Assembly: GCF_002192455.1 (NCBI RefSeq)
Contig: NZ_CP021744.1
Location: 6,295,501-6,359,500 of the forward strand
Source of the DNA: Streptomyces albireticuli
GTDB lineage: Bacteria > Actinomycetota > Actinomycetes > Streptomycetales > Streptomycetaceae
Direction of reading: 5' to 3'
Length of the DNA: 64,000 nucleotides
Shown: one piece after another, positions 1 to 10,744 of the stretch
How positions within the stretch are numbered: the first letter of the stretch is position 1
Layout of the letters: each line of letters begins with the position of its first letter
Position numbers and translations under genes: made by a program
Notes under the pieces: generated by a model
What the model saw: the letters and a program-made list of their open reading frames with translations, nothing else
Databases searched by the model: none
What the model was told of the DNA's origin: nothing

Positions 1-1026
<1,026 letters not shown>

Positions 1027-1033
1027 GGCACAG

Positions 1034-1061
1034 GAGGGGGACACCGACCGGTGTCCCCCTC
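1034..1061 (+). terminator. Hairpin between carB and pyrD
   Basis: A perfect 12-bp inverted repeat (GAGGGGGACACC / GGTGTCCCCCTC) with a 4-base loop lies 8 bases after the carB stop and is followed by CTTC rather than a T run. It could be a terminator or a processing/attenuation hairpin that lowers pyrD expression relative to carB. The structure is seen; the function is inferred. Confidence 0.55.
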
Positions 1062-1161
1062 TTCATGAAGCCCCTCCACGGGCCCGCACGGGCCCGCTCA
1101 TGAGCCCTCACGGGCCCCCTTCGCCCGGGGCCCGCCGCCCCCCTCGCCAAGAAGGCTTGAA

Positions 1162-2276
<1,115 letters not shown>

Positions 2277-2280
<4 letters not shown>

Positions 2281-3152
2281 CCCTCGCACCCTTCGGTACC
2301 CGCCTGCGCCGGGCGATGGACGAGCGCGGCCCGCTCTGCGTCGGCATCGACCCGCACGCGTCCCTGCTGGCCGACTGGGGCCTGTCCGACGACATCGCCG
2401 GCCTGGAGCGCTTCACGCGCGTCGTCGTGGAGGCGCTCGCCGACCGGGTCGCCGTGCTCAAGCCGCAGTCCGCGTTCTTCGAGCGGTTCGGCTCGCGCGG
2501 CATCGCCGTCCTGGAGCGGGCGGTCGCCGACTCCCGGGAGGCCGGCGCGCTGGTCCTCATGGACGCCAAGCGCGGGGACATCGGCTCCACCATGGCCGCC
2601 TACGCCGCCACCTACCTGGACCCGGCCTCGCTGCTCTTCTCGGACGCCGTCACCGTCAGCCCCTACCTGGGCTACGGCTCGCTGCGCCCGGCCCTGGACC
2701 TGGCCCGCGAGAGCGGCACCGGCGTGTTCGTCCTCGCGCTGACCTCGAACCCCGAGGGCTCCGAGGTGCAGCACGCGGTGCGGGCCGGGGGAGCGAGCGT
2801 CGCCGCGACGATGCTGGACCACCTCCGGGCCGAGAACGCCGCGGAGAACGCGTCCGGTGCCATGGGCTCGTACGGCGCGGTCGTGGGCGCGACGCTGGGC
2901 GACACGCTCGGCGCGGCCGGCGCCGACCTGGCGATCGGCGGCCCGCTGCTGGCGCCCGGCATCGGCGCGCAGGGCGCGACCGCGGCGGACCTGCCGAAGG
3001 TCTTCGGCGCGGCCGTGCGCGACGTCGTCCCGAACGTCAGCCGCGGCGTGCTGCGGCACGGCCCGGACGTGGCCGCGCTGCGCGCGAGCGCCGCCCGGTT
3101 CGCGGACGAGGTCCGGGAAGCGGTGGACGCGAGCGGTACCGGGGCACGCTGA
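2277..3152 (+). CDS. pyrF: Orotidine-5'-phosphate decarboxylase, type 2
   Basis: This enzyme catalyses the last step of UMP synthesis, decarboxylation of OMP to UMP. The start is the ATG that overlaps the pyrD stop (ATGA), giving 291 residues. A longer in-frame reading upstream is only an antisense-like Arg/Pro-rich extension inside pyrD and is not credible. The catalytic Lys-Asp region reads MDAKRGDIGSTMAAYA, the form found in the mycobacterial-type (type 2) family. GIDPH near the N-terminus is the first active-site loop. GPLLAPGIGAQGA near residue 220 fits the phosphate-binding part. It ends the pyrimidine run; two hairpins follow. Confidence 0.96.
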
Positions 3153-3206
3153 AGCCGCCCCGCCGTCCGGCAGGGCGGCGGGAGGCGGGCCCCGGAGGGC
3201 CGCGGG

Positions 3207-3232
3207 CCGGTCCCGGACGGGTCCGGGACCGG
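3207..3232 (+). terminator. GC-rich perfect hairpin after pyrF
   Basis: A 12-bp perfect inverted repeat (CCGGTCCCGGAC / GTCCGGGACCGG) with a 2-base centre lies 54 bases after the pyrF stop. It is probably part of a double termination signal with the next hairpin. Confidence 0.5.
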
Positions 3233-3299
3233 TCTCCGACAGTACCCGGCGGTACCCGGGACAAGATCTCGGACAAGAATTGTCGGTCATTATGTCCGG

Positions 3300-3335
3300 A
3301 AAGGTCCTGGTCGAGCGAGTCTGACCAGGACTTTT
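3300..3335 (+). terminator. Terminator after the pyr genes
   Basis: AAAGGTCCTGGTC pairs with GACCAGGACTTTT (13 bp, one G-T wobble) around a 10-base loop and ends in TTTT, a form close to a factor-independent terminator. It separates pyrF from the sIHF gene. The rest of the 3153-3486 gap should hold the sIHF promoter; I could not pick convincing -35/-10 boxes. Confidence 0.75.
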
Positions 3336-3486
3336 CGTCTGTTCTCGCTGACTGGAGCGGGATCGGCCGCTAGTCTCCGACGAGAGCGAACGTGCAAGCG
3401 CGTTGCTCGTTGCTCCGCAGGTGTGGGCCGACTAGGTTCCTCACCGGTCCGTTATCCGACAGTTCGATATCCGAGGTGACGTAGGC

Positions 3487-3810
3487 GTGGCTCTTCCGCC
3501 CCTTACCCCTGAACAGCGCGCAGCCGCGCTCGAAAAGGCCGCCGCGGCTCGCCGGGAGCGCGCCGAGGTCAAGAATCGGCTCAAGCACTCCGGCGCCTCG
3601 CTGCACGAGGTCATCGAGCAGGGCCAGAAGAATGAAGTCATCGGCAAGATGAAGGTCAGCGCACTCCTGGAGAGCCTTCCGGGTGTGGGCAAGGTCCGCG
3701 CCAAGCAGATCATGGAGCGGCTCGGCATCTCCGAGAGCCGCCGGGTGCGCGGGCTCGGCTCGAATCAGATCGCCTCCTTGGAGCGTGAGTTCGGCGGCAA
3801 GGCCGCCTGA
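3487..3810 (+). CDS. ihf: Integration host factor, actinobacterial type (sIHF)
   Basis: This 107-residue basic nucleoid protein belongs to the actinobacterial sIHF/mIHF family, which is unrelated in sequence to the E. coli HU/IHF fold. Known family members bind and bend DNA, help phage L5-type integration and influence Streptomyces nucleoid structure and antibiotic production. The sequence shows the long N-terminal helix rich in Ala, Lys, Arg and Glu (residues about 8-35). It then has the helix-two-turn-helix core with SLPGVGKVRAKQIMERLGI and ends with the conserved RRVRGLGSNQIASLEREF. The GTG start is supported by GAGGTG 8 bases upstream. It lies just before gmk and rpoZ, the standard Streptomyces order. 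Confidence 0.95.
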   Translation: MALPPLTPEQRAAALEKAAAARRERAEVKNRLKHSGASLHEVIEQGQKNEVIGKMKVSALLESLPGVGKVRAKQIMERLGISESRRVRGLGSNQIASLEREFGGKAA

Positions 3811-3848
3811 CGTTCCCAGGCACTCCCGGGAACCGGGATAATCACTGC

Positions 3849-4439
3849 ATGAGTACTGCAGTCTCCCGGGGGACGTCCCCCGTACCCCCGGCCAGACAAC
3901 CGCGGCTGACCGTGCTCTCCGGCCCCTCCGGGGTCGGTAAGAGCACGGTCGTCGCCCATATGCGCAAGGCCCACCCCGAGGTATGGCTCTCGGTATCGGC
4001 CACCACCCGCAAGCCGCGCCCCGGCGAGCAGGAAGGTGTCCAGTACTTCTTCGTGGACGACGGCGAATTCGACAAGCTCGTCGCCAACGGTGAGCTGCTG
4101 GAGTGGGCGGAGTTCGCCGGCAACCGCTACGGCACGCCGCGCCAGGCGGTCCTCGACCGCCTGGAGGCCGGTGAGCCCGTGTTGCTGGAGATCGACCTCC
4201 AGGGCGCCCGGCAGGTCCGCGAGTCCATGCCGGACGCCCAGCTGGTCTTCCTCGCGCCCCCGAGCTGGGACGAGCTGGTCCGCCGGCTCACCGGCCGGGG
4301 CACCGAGTCGCCCGAGGTCATCGAGCGCCGACTGGCCGCCGCGAAGGTCGAGCTGGCGGCCGAGTCGGAGTTCGATGTGACGTTGGTCAACACCTCCGTC
4401 GAGGACGTCGCGCGCGAGCTGCTAGCCTTGCTGCGTTGA
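3849..4439 (+). CDS. gmk: Guanylate kinase
   Basis: It phosphorylates GMP (or dGMP) to GDP with ATP in the cytosol. The 196-residue product has the P-loop LSGPSGVGKSTVV at about residues 18-30 and the GMP-binding signature SATTRKPRPGEQEGVQYFF. It also carries ELLEWAEFAGNRYGTP and the lid region, with RRLTGRGTESPEVIERRL. The length and all motifs fit the family. The first 15 residues are a short Ser/Pro-rich extension. It lies 38 bases after the sIHF gene and 54 bases before rpoZ, so the three may share transcripts. Confidence 0.96.
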   Translation: MSTAVSRGTSPVPPARQPRLTVLSGPSGVGKSTVVAHMRKAHPEVWLSVSATTRKPRPGEQEGVQYFFVDDGEFDKLVANGELLEWAEFAGNRYGTPRQAVLDRLEAGEPVLLEIDLQGARQVRESMPDAQLVFLAPPSWDELVRRLTGRGTESPEVIERRLAAAKVELAAESEFDVTLVNTSVEDVARELLALLR

Positions 4440-4493
4440 ACTGGGGATATCCCCCCGAAGTTCCTGATCTCCACCCCCATCGGAAGGCAGACA

Positions 4494-4766
4494 GTGTCCT
4501 CTTCCATCACCGCGCCCGAGGGCATCATCAACCCTCCGATCGATGAGCTCCTCGAGGCCACCGACTCGAAGTACAGCCTGGTGATCTACGCCGCCAAGCG
4601 CGCCCGTCAGATCAACGCTTACTACTCGCAGCTCGGCGAGGGCCTGCTGGAGTACGTCGGTCCGCTGGTGGACACCCACGTCCACGAGAAGCCGCTCTCC
4701 ATCGCGCTCCGTGAGATCAACGCCGGTCTGCTGACCTCCGAGGCCATCGAGGCCCCGGCCCAGTAG
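4494..4766 (+). CDS. rpoZ: DNA-directed RNA polymerase omega subunit
   Basis: This is the small omega subunit (90 residues) that helps fold and retain beta' in RNA polymerase. The conserved core is visible: NPPIDELLEATDSKYSLVI, then AAKRARQINAYY, which is the family signature. The C-terminal part with VDTHVHEKPLSIALREI is the actinobacterial form. The start is GTG after an AAGGCAGACA ribosome site. In Streptomyces loss of rpoZ is known to affect aerial growth and antibiotic formation. A strong terminator follows. Confidence 0.95.
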   Translation: MSSSITAPEGIINPPIDELLEATDSKYSLVIYAAKRARQINAYYSQLGEGLLEYVGPLVDTHVHEKPLSIALREINAGLLTSEAIEAPAQ

Positions 4767-4784
4767 GCCTTCGGTTCCTCACAG

Positions 4785-4844
4785 CCACAGGCCCGGCAGG
4801 GCCCCTCCCGCGTTTGCCGGGGGGAGCGCCTGCCGGGCCTGTGG
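4785..4844 (+). terminator. Terminator after rpoZ
   Basis: A perfect 16-bp inverted repeat (CCACAGGCCCGGCAGG / CCTGCCGGGCCTGTGG) encloses a second CTCCC/GGGGAG stem. It ends 58 bases before coaBC and probably closes the gmk-rpoZ transcript. Confidence 0.75.
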
Positions 4845-4902
4845 TGTGTCATGGGACCGTACGGTCGTACGTACGCACGAGATGGCGGGGAGAAGCCAAA
4901 CG

Positions 4903-6111
4903 ATGGACAAGCCCAAGGTCGTCCTGGGGGTCAGCGGCGGGATCGCCGCCTACAAGGCCTGCGAGCTGCTGCGCCGCCTCACCGAGTCGGGGCACTCCGT
5001 ACGGGTGGTTCCGACCGCCGCGTCGCTGCACTTCGTCGGCGAGGCGACCTGGTCGGCGCTGTCCGGGCAGCCGGCCGCCACCCAGGTGTGGGACTCCGTG
5101 CACGAGGTGCCGCACGTGCGGATCGGCCAGGAGGCCGACCTCGTCGTCGTCGCGCCCGCCACCGCCGACATGCTGGCCAAGGCCGCGCACGGGCTCGCCG
5201 ACGACCTGCTGACCAACACCCTGCTCACGGCCCGCTGCCCGGTCGTCTTCGCGCCCGCGATGCACACCGAGATGTGGGAGAACCAGGCCACCCAGGAGAA
5301 CGTGGCGACCCTGCGCCGCCGCGGCGCGATCGTGATCGAGCCCGCCGTCGGCCGGCTGACCGGCGTCGACACCGGCAAGGGCCGGCTGCCCGACCCCGAG
5401 GCGATCTTCGAGGTCTGCCGCCGGGTGCTGGCCCGCGGCGCCGAGGGCCGGGCCATGGACCTCACGGGCCGCCACGTGGTCGTCAGCGCGGGCGGCACCC
5501 GGGAGCCGCTGGACCCCGTGCGCTTCCTCGGTAACCGCTCCTCGGGCAAGCAGGGCTACGCCCTGGCCCGTACGGCCGTGGCGCGCGGGGCCAGGGTGAC
5601 GCTCGTCGCCGCCAACAGCGAGCTGCCCGACCCCGCGGGCGTCGATGTGGTGCGGGTGGGGACGGCGGTGCAGATGCGGGAGGCGGTGCTCAAGGCCGCC
5701 GCCGACGCCGACGCCGTGGTGATGGCGGCCGCCGTGGCCGACTTCCGTCCGGCCTCCTACGCCTCCGGCAAGATCAAGAAGCGGGACGGACAGGACCCGG
5801 AACCGGTCGTTCTGGTGCGTAATCCGGACATCCTCGCGGAACTTTCCGCGGAACGCGCCCGTCCGGGCCAGATCGTGGTGGGCTTCGCGGCGGAGACGGA
5901 CGACGTCCTCGCCAACGGCCGGACCAAGCTCGCGCGCAAGGGCTGTGACCTCCTCGTGGTCAACGAGGTCGGGGAGCGGAAGACCTTCGGCGCCGAGCGG
6001 AGCGAGGCCGTCGTGCTGGCGCCCGACGGCTCCGAGACGCCGGTGCCCTTCGGTCCCAAGGAGGGCCTCGCCGACATCGTCTGGAATCTTGTGACGGACC
6101 GCCTTTCCTGA
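4903..6111 (+). CDS. coaBC: Bifunctional phosphopantothenoylcysteine synthetase/decarboxylase
   Basis: This bifunctional enzyme performs two steps of coenzyme A synthesis: CTP-dependent joining of phosphopantothenate to cysteine (CoaB) and FMN-dependent decarboxylation of the product (CoaC). I start at ATG 4903, which has GGGGAGAAG 7 bases upstream; a longer frame to 4846 gives an unconserved N-terminus. Product: 402 residues. The CoaC half (about 1-185) shows VLGVSGGIAAYKA, VPHVRIGQEADLVVVAPAT and ADDLLTNTLL. The CoaB half shows VVSAGGTREPLDPVRFLGN and GKQGYALA, then VMAAAVADFRP and the lysine-rich KIKK before the CTP site. The ACGD motif of E. coli-type CoaC is replaced by LTGVDTG, which I recall as normal in actinobacteria. 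Confidence 0.95.
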   Translation: MDKPKVVLGVSGGIAAYKACELLRRLTESGHSVRVVPTAASLHFVGEATWSALSGQPAATQVWDSVHEVPHVRIGQEADLVVVAPATADMLAKAAHGLADDLLTNTLLTARCPVVFAPAMHTEMWENQATQENVATLRRRGAIVIEPAVGRLTGVDTGKGRLPDPEAIFEVCRRVLARGAEGRAMDLTGRHVVVSAGGTREPLDPVRFLGNRSSGKQGYALARTAVARGARVTLVAANSELPDPAGVDVVRVGTAVQMREAVLKAAADADAVVMAAAVADFRPASYASGKIKKRDGQDPEPVVLVRNPDILAELSAERARPGQIVVGFAAETDDVLANGRTKLARKGCDLLVVNEVGERKTFGAERSEAVVLAPDGSETPVPFGPKEGLADIVWNLVTDRLS

Positions 6112-6288
6112 GGCTCCAGGGGCTCCGGAGACGGAAGGTGTCGCAGGTCACTCCGCCGGTGAAGGGGAACCGGATGCCCCAACCACGAGAACGCCGGATA
6201 AACTGGCTCAGGATCCGCGTCGAGCGCAGCTCTCGAACCGGGTCCTGCAAATGATCAGCCAGCAGCCGCTGCAACCCCAGGGAGCGAT

Positions 6289-7497
6289 GTGTCCCGCCGC
6301 CTGTTCACCTCGGAATCTGTGACCGAGGGTCACCCCGACAAGATCGCTGACCAGATCAGCGACACCATTCTCGACGCCCTCCTCCGGGAGGACCCGACCT
6401 CCCGCGTCGCCGTCGAGACGCTGATCACCACCGGCCTGGTGCACGTGGCCGGAGAGGTGACGACCAAGGCGTACGCGCCGATCGCCACCCTCGTGCGCAA
6501 CAAGATCCTGGAGATCGGCTACGACTCCTCCAAGAAGGGCTTCGACGGCGCCTCCTGCGGCGTCTCGGTGTCCATCGGCGGCCAGTCCGCCGACATCGCG
6601 CAGGGCGTCGACACCGCGTACGAGAGCCGTGTCGAGGGTGACGAGGACGAGCTCGACAAGCAGGGCGCCGGCGACCAGGGCCTGATGTTCGGCTACGCCT
6701 GCGACGAGACCCCCGAGCTGATGCCGCTGCCGATCCACCTGGCGCACCGGCTCTCCCGCCGCCTGTCGGAGGTCCGCAAGAACGGGACCATCCCCTACCT
6801 GCGCCCCGACGGCAAGACCCAGGTCACCATCGAGTACGACGGCAACAAGGCCGTGCGCCTCGACACCGTCGTCGTCTCCTCCCAGCACGCGTCCGACATC
6901 GACCTGGACTCGCTGCTGGCACCCGACATCCGCGAGTTCGTCGTCGAGCACGTCCTCAAGGAGCTCGTCGAGGACGGCATCAAGCTCGACACCGACGGCT
7001 ACCGCCTCCTGGTGAACCCGACCGGCCGCTTCGAGATCGGCGGCCCGATGGGCGACGCCGGCCTCACCGGCCGCAAGATCATCATCGACACCTACGGCGG
7101 CATGGCCCGCCACGGCGGCGGTGCCTTCTCCGGCAAGGACCCGTCCAAGGTCGACCGCTCGGCCGCGTACGCCATGCGCTGGGTCGCGAAGAACGTCGTC
7201 GCCGCGGGCCTGGCCGCCCGCTGCGAGGTCCAGGTCGCCTACGCCATCGGCAAGGCCGAGCCCGTCGGCCTCTTCGTCGAGACCTTCGGCACCAACACGG
7301 TCGAGACCGAGAAGATCGAGAACGCCATCGCCGAGGTCTTCGACCTCCGCCCGGCCGCGATCATCCGCGACCTCGACCTGCTCCGCCCGATCTACGCCCA
7401 GACCGCCGCGTACGGCCACTTCGGCCGCGAGCTGCCCGACTTCACGTGGGAGCGCACGGACCGGGTGGACGCCCTGAAGAAGGCCGCGGGCCTCTAA
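6289..7497 (+). CDS. metK: S-adenosylmethionine synthetase
   Basis: It makes S-adenosylmethionine from ATP and methionine, releasing phosphate and pyrophosphate. The 402-residue product has the classical motifs: GHPDKIADQISD (ATP and Mg), GAGDQGLMFGYA (signature 1) and GGGAFSGKDPSKVDRS (signature 2 with the P-loop-like glycines). The start is GTG 6289 in GATGTGTCC, after GGGAGCG; the overlapping ATG is out of frame. In Streptomyces, extra MetK or SAM is known to stimulate antibiotic production. The 177-base leader (6112-6288) has no riboswitch I can recognise. A strong hairpin follows the stop. Confidence 0.97.
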   Translation: MSRRLFTSESVTEGHPDKIADQISDTILDALLREDPTSRVAVETLITTGLVHVAGEVTTKAYAPIATLVRNKILEIGYDSSKKGFDGASCGVSVSIGGQSADIAQGVDTAYESRVEGDEDELDKQGAGDQGLMFGYACDETPELMPLPIHLAHRLSRRLSEVRKNGTIPYLRPDGKTQVTIEYDGNKAVRLDTVVVSSQHASDIDLDSLLAPDIREFVVEHVLKELVEDGIKLDTDGYRLLVNPTGRFEIGGPMGDAGLTGRKIIIDTYGGMARHGGGAFSGKDPSKVDRSAAYAMRWVAKNVVAAGLAARCEVQVAYAIGKAEPVGLFVETFGTNTVETEKIENAIAEVFDLRPAAIIRDLDLLRPIYAQTAAYGHFGRELPDFTWERTDRVDALKKAAGL

Positions 7498-7518
7498 GCC
7501 CCGGCTGCCGGCTGTGCC

Positions 7519-7560
7519 GCGTACGGCCCCGGACCGCAGAATCGGTTCGGGGCCGTACGC
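7519..7560 (+). terminator. Terminator after metK
   Basis: A 17-bp stem with one G-T wobble (GCGTACGGCCCCGGACC pairing with GGTTCGGGGCCGTACGC) encloses an 8-base loop. It lies 22 bases after the metK stop. Confidence 0.75.
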
Positions 7561-7635
7561 GTACCCCCTCCCGCCGGTGCGCCCGCCCCGGCCGAGCGCC
7601 CTCCGCTGTCAGTGCGGTCTGCTAAGACTGGAGCT

Positions 7636-9798
7636 GTGAGCAGCGAGAACGGGCGGTCGGGGGCGGGAGTGCCGCCCGAGGCGGCGGAGCAAGGGGGGGA
7701 GCAGCTCGCGTTCATCCGGGAGACGGTCCGCAAGGCGAAGGTGCCGCGGGCGAAGCCGCGGACGTGGCGCGGCGCGCCTCTGGCGAAGTCCCTGCCCATC
7801 GCCCGTGTGCTGGTCGACAAGGGCCCCGTCCACCTCGACCAGCTGTGGCACTACGCCGTCCCGGCCGAGCTGGACGCCGCCGCCCAGCCGGGCACGCGGG
7901 TGCGGGTCCGCTTCGGCGCGGGCACCCGCAACGTACGGGACGGCCGCCGGGAGGGCGGCGGGCTCCTCGACGGGTACATCATCGAGCGGGTGGCCGAGTC
8001 CGAGTACCGGGGGCCGCTCGCGGCCCTGGCGCAGGTCCTGTCGCCCGAGCCCGTGCTCAGCCCCGCCCTGTACGAGCTGTGCCGCTCCGTCGCCGACCGT
8101 TACGCCGGCTCGCTCGCGGACGTCCTCCAGCTGGCGGTGCCGCCCCGGCACGCCCGCATCGAGGCCGAGCCGTCCCCCGAACCGCTGCCTTCCCCGGCCC
8201 GCCCCGGCCCGGGCACCTGGTCCCGCTATCCGACGGGCCAGGCCTTCCTGGACGCGGTCTCCCGGGGAGACTCGCCGCGTGCCGTGTGGACGGCCCTGCC
8301 GGGCCCGCACTGGCCGCAGGAGCTGGCCCGGGCCGCCGGCACCGCCCTCGCCGCCGGGCGCGGCGCGCTGCTCGTCCTGCCGGACGGCCGGTCCGCCGCG
8401 CGGGTCGACGCCGAGCTGACCGCGCTGCTGGGGGAGGGGCGGCATGTCCTCCTGACCGCCGACCTCGGCCCCGAGGAGCGGTACCGCCGCTGGCTGGCGG
8501 TCAGCCGGGGGTCCGTGCGGGTCGTCGTCGGGACCCGGGCCGCCATGTTCGCGCCGGTGCGCTCCCTCGGCCTCGTCGCGATCTGGGACGACGGCGACGC
8601 GAGCCACAGCGCGCAGAACGCCCCGCACCCGCACGCCCGCGAGGTGCTGATGTCCCGGGCGGCCCACGAGAAGGCGGCGTTCCTGCTGGGCGGCTTCGGC
8701 TGCACGGTGGAGGCCGCCCAGCTGGTCAACACCGGCTGGGCCCTGCCGCTGGCCGCCGACCGGGACCGGGTCAGGGCGACGGCACCGCTGATCCGCACGG
8801 TCGGCGACGCCGACGAGGCACGGGACGAGGCCGCCCGCGCCGCTCGCCTGCCCACGCTCGCCTGGCAGGCCGCCCGGGAAGGCCTCAAGCACGGCCCGGT
8901 GCTGGTGCAGGTGCCGCGCCGTGGGTACGTCCCCCGGCTGGCCTGCGAGCGGTGCCGCGAGCGGGCCCGCTGCACGACGTGCGTCGGGCCCCTGGAGGCG
9001 CTGAAGGGCGACGGCGGCCTGCGCTGCGGCTGGTGCGGTCAGGGGCAGCCGGACTGGCACTGCGCCGAGTGCGGCGGGAGGCAGCTCCGCGCCCGGGTCG
9101 TCGGGGCCGGGCGCACCGCGGAGGAGCTGGGACAGGCCTTTCCATCGGTGCCCGTGCGCACCTCCGGCCGTGACCACATCCTCGACAGCGTTCCCGACCG
9201 CCCGGCGCTCGTCGTGTCCACGCCCGGGGCCGAGCCGGTCGCCGAGGGGGGGTACGCGGCGGCGCTGCTCCTCGACGGCTGGGCGCTGCTCGGCTTTCCC
9301 GACCTGCGGGCGGACGAGGAGGCGCTGCGCCGCTGGCTGGACGCGGCGGCGCTGGTGCGGAGCCAGGCCGAGGGCGGCACCGTGGTGATCGTCGCCGAGC
9401 CGACGCTCCGTCCGGTGCAGGCGCTCGTCCGCTGGGACCCCGCGGGGCACGCCGTGCGCGAGCTCGCCGACCGCGCGGAGCTGGGCTTCCCGCCCGTGTC
9501 GCGGATGGCCTCCGTCTCGGGCCCCCCGGCGGCCGTGGCCGAATTCCTCGCGGCGGCCGAGCTGCCGGCGGACGCGGAGGTGCTCGGTCCGGTGCCCATG
9601 CCCGTCACGGCACCCGGTCGCCCGCGCCGGCCGGGCGAGGCACCGGCGGGGGAGCGGTGGGACCGTGCCCTGCTGAGGGTCCGTCCCGGGCGGGGCGCCG
9701 CGCTGGCCTCGGCGCTCAAGATCGCCCAGGCCGCCCGGCTGGCCCGCCGGGACGGCGAGCCGGTGTCGCTCCGGATCGACCCGCTCAACATCGGCTGA
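7636..9798 (+). CDS. priA: Replication restart protein PriA, helicase-inactive actinobacterial form
   Basis: This 720-residue PriA relative (primosomal protein N') would act at stalled forks. The N-terminal DNA-binding domain is clear (about residues 45-150: VLVDKGPVHLDQLWHYAVP, then GTRVRVRFGAG). The zinc module is intact, with four CxxC pairs (CERC, CTTC, CGWC, CAEC) at about residues 438-480. The helicase core is degenerate: where a Walker A GxTGSGKT is expected the sequence reads ALPGPHWPQELARAAG, and the DEEH box reads WDDGD. Loss of these motifs is known for actinobacterial PriA, so a structural rather than unwinding role is likely. The start is uncertain: GTG 7636 is favoured, while GTG 7612 would add 8 residues. 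Confidence 0.9.
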   Translation: MSSENGRSGAGVPPEAAEQGGEQLAFIRETVRKAKVPRAKPRTWRGAPLAKSLPIARVLVDKGPVHLDQLWHYAVPAELDAAAQPGTRVRVRFGAGTRNVRDGRREGGGLLDGYIIERVAESEYRGPLAALAQVLSPEPVLSPALYELCRSVADRYAGSLADVLQLAVPPRHARIEAEPSPEPLPSPARPGPGTWSRYPTGQAFLDAVSRGDSPRAVWTALPGPHWPQELARAAGTALAAGRGALLVLPDGRSAARVDAELTALLGEGRHVLLTADLGPEERYRRWLAVSRGSVRVVVGTRAAMFAPVRSLGLVAIWDDGDASHSAQNAPHPHAREVLMSRAAHEKAAFLLGGFGCTVEAAQLVNTGWALPLAADRDRVRATAPLIRTVGDADEARDEAARAARLPTLAWQAAREGLKHGPVLVQVPRRGYVPRLACERCRERARCTTCVGPLEALKGDGGLRCGWCGQGQPDWHCAECGGRQLRARVVGAGRTAEELGQAFPSVPVRTSGRDHILDSVPDRPALVVSTPGAEPVAEGGYAAALLLDGWALLGFPDLRADEEALRRWLDAAALVRSQAEGGTVVIVAEPTLRPVQALVRWDPAGHAVRELADRAELGFPPVSRMASVSGPPAAVAEFLAAAELPADAEVLGPVPMPVTAPGRPRRPGEAPAGERWDRALLRVRPGRGAALASALKIAQAARLARRDGEPVSLRIDPLNIG

Positions 9799-9971
9799 GC
9801 GGGGACGCCTCCCGGGCGGCGGCGTTCCGCGACCGGCCCGTACGCGCCCGGCCGGTGCCGGCTTCCCGGAAGGCCGACGGAGCCTTCGGGGACCTCGGGG
9901 CCGGTGCCGGCCCGCGCGGGCCGGGCCCGGTGCGGGGCCCCCGCCCGCCGGAGTGCCACGGCCCGCGTCGC

Positions 9972-10487
9972 TCAGCCGTTGCGCGGGCCGGGGAAGGCCG
10001 GGGGCCTCGGTTCGTCGCGGTGGGGGGCCACGCTCTGGACCGGGACGGTGCGGGCCGCGGGGACGACCGGGACCGCCGGGACGGCCGCGGGCTCGGCGGT
10101 GCGGACCGCCTCCGCGGGCTCCGGGGTGCTCTGGCCGTTGGACCGGCGGGCGCCGTAACGGCGGTGCACCGCCTGCTTGGTGACGCCCAGTGCCGAACCC
10201 ACCGCGTCCCACGAGAAGCCCAGCGAGCGGTCGAAGTCGACCGCGGCCGTCACCAGCGTCTCGACGCTGTCCCGCAGCTCCTGCGCCAGCCGTACGGTCG
10301 GCGCGGGGGCCCGCCCGTAGACGACGAAGCCGGCCGACGGGCCGGTGCGCCGCGGGCGGTAGACGTTGCCCAGCTGAGCGGTGAGGGTGCGCAGGGCGTC
10401 CACCTGCCTGCGGACCCGCTCGATGTCCCGGACCAGAAGATGCAGGCTGGCCCGTGCCTGGGCGTCGTGGGTTGCGTGGTCGGCCAT
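9972..10487 (-). CDS. Small HTH-type putative regulator
   Basis: This 171-residue protein has no firm family name from inspection. The N-terminal half looks helical (RDIERVRRQVDALRTL). Residues about 90-112 read SWDAVGSALGVTKQAVHRRYG, which fits a sigma-region-4 or winged helix-turn-helix: a two-residue W-D start, a turn at G-V, then a recognition helix. The C-terminal 50 residues are Ala/Pro/Val-rich and probably disordered. The gene faces away from fmt, and the gap between them holds an inverted repeat, a plausible autoregulatory site. It converges on priA with 173 bases between the stops. A DNA-binding role is inferred from the HTH; targets are unknown. Confidence 0.7.
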   Translation of the reverse strand: MADHATHDAQARASLHLLVRDIERVRRQVDALRTLTAQLGNVYRPRRTGPSAGFVVYGRAPAPTVRLAQELRDSVETLVTAAVDFDRSLGFSWDAVGSALGVTKQAVHRRYGARRSNGQSTPEPAEAVRTAEPAAVPAVPVVPAARTVPVQSVAPHRDEPRPPAFPGPRNG

Positions 10488-10531
10488 GAAGTAGCCTCTC
10501 GGACCGGCGGGGTAAAAGGACTAAAAAAGGC

Positions 10532-10589
10532 GAGAGTTGACAAGGAACGGAAGCGGGCCGCTGCCGCGGCCCGTTCAGGTCAATCTCTC
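10532..10589. promoter_or_regulatory. Nested inverted repeat in the fmt/HTH divergent region
   Basis: GAGAGTTGAC at 10532-10541 is mirrored by GTCAATCTCTC at 10579-10589 (one extra base). Inside lies a perfect 8-bp stem, CGGGCCGC / GCGGCCCG, around TGCC. Each outer arm contains TTGAC, a possible -35 box, on opposite strands, so this may be a divergent promoter with an operator. The symmetry is seen; the function is inferred. Confidence 0.4.
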
Positions 10590-10744
10590 TTGACCACAAC
10601 GCGCCACTGGCCGCCGGGTCACGGTATGGGGGCGCACATCCGCCGGAATGGGGCGCGTGAGTGCCCGTACGCCCCCTGGGGGAGCGGGCCCCTAGACTGG
10701 TGGGCTGTTCCACTCGGCGCTCGAGGAGAGGTAGTTCGCCACCC

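Noticed and set aside
6112..6288. SAM riboswitch before metK
   Set aside because: No SAM-I, SAM-II or SAM-IV core motifs could be found in the leader.
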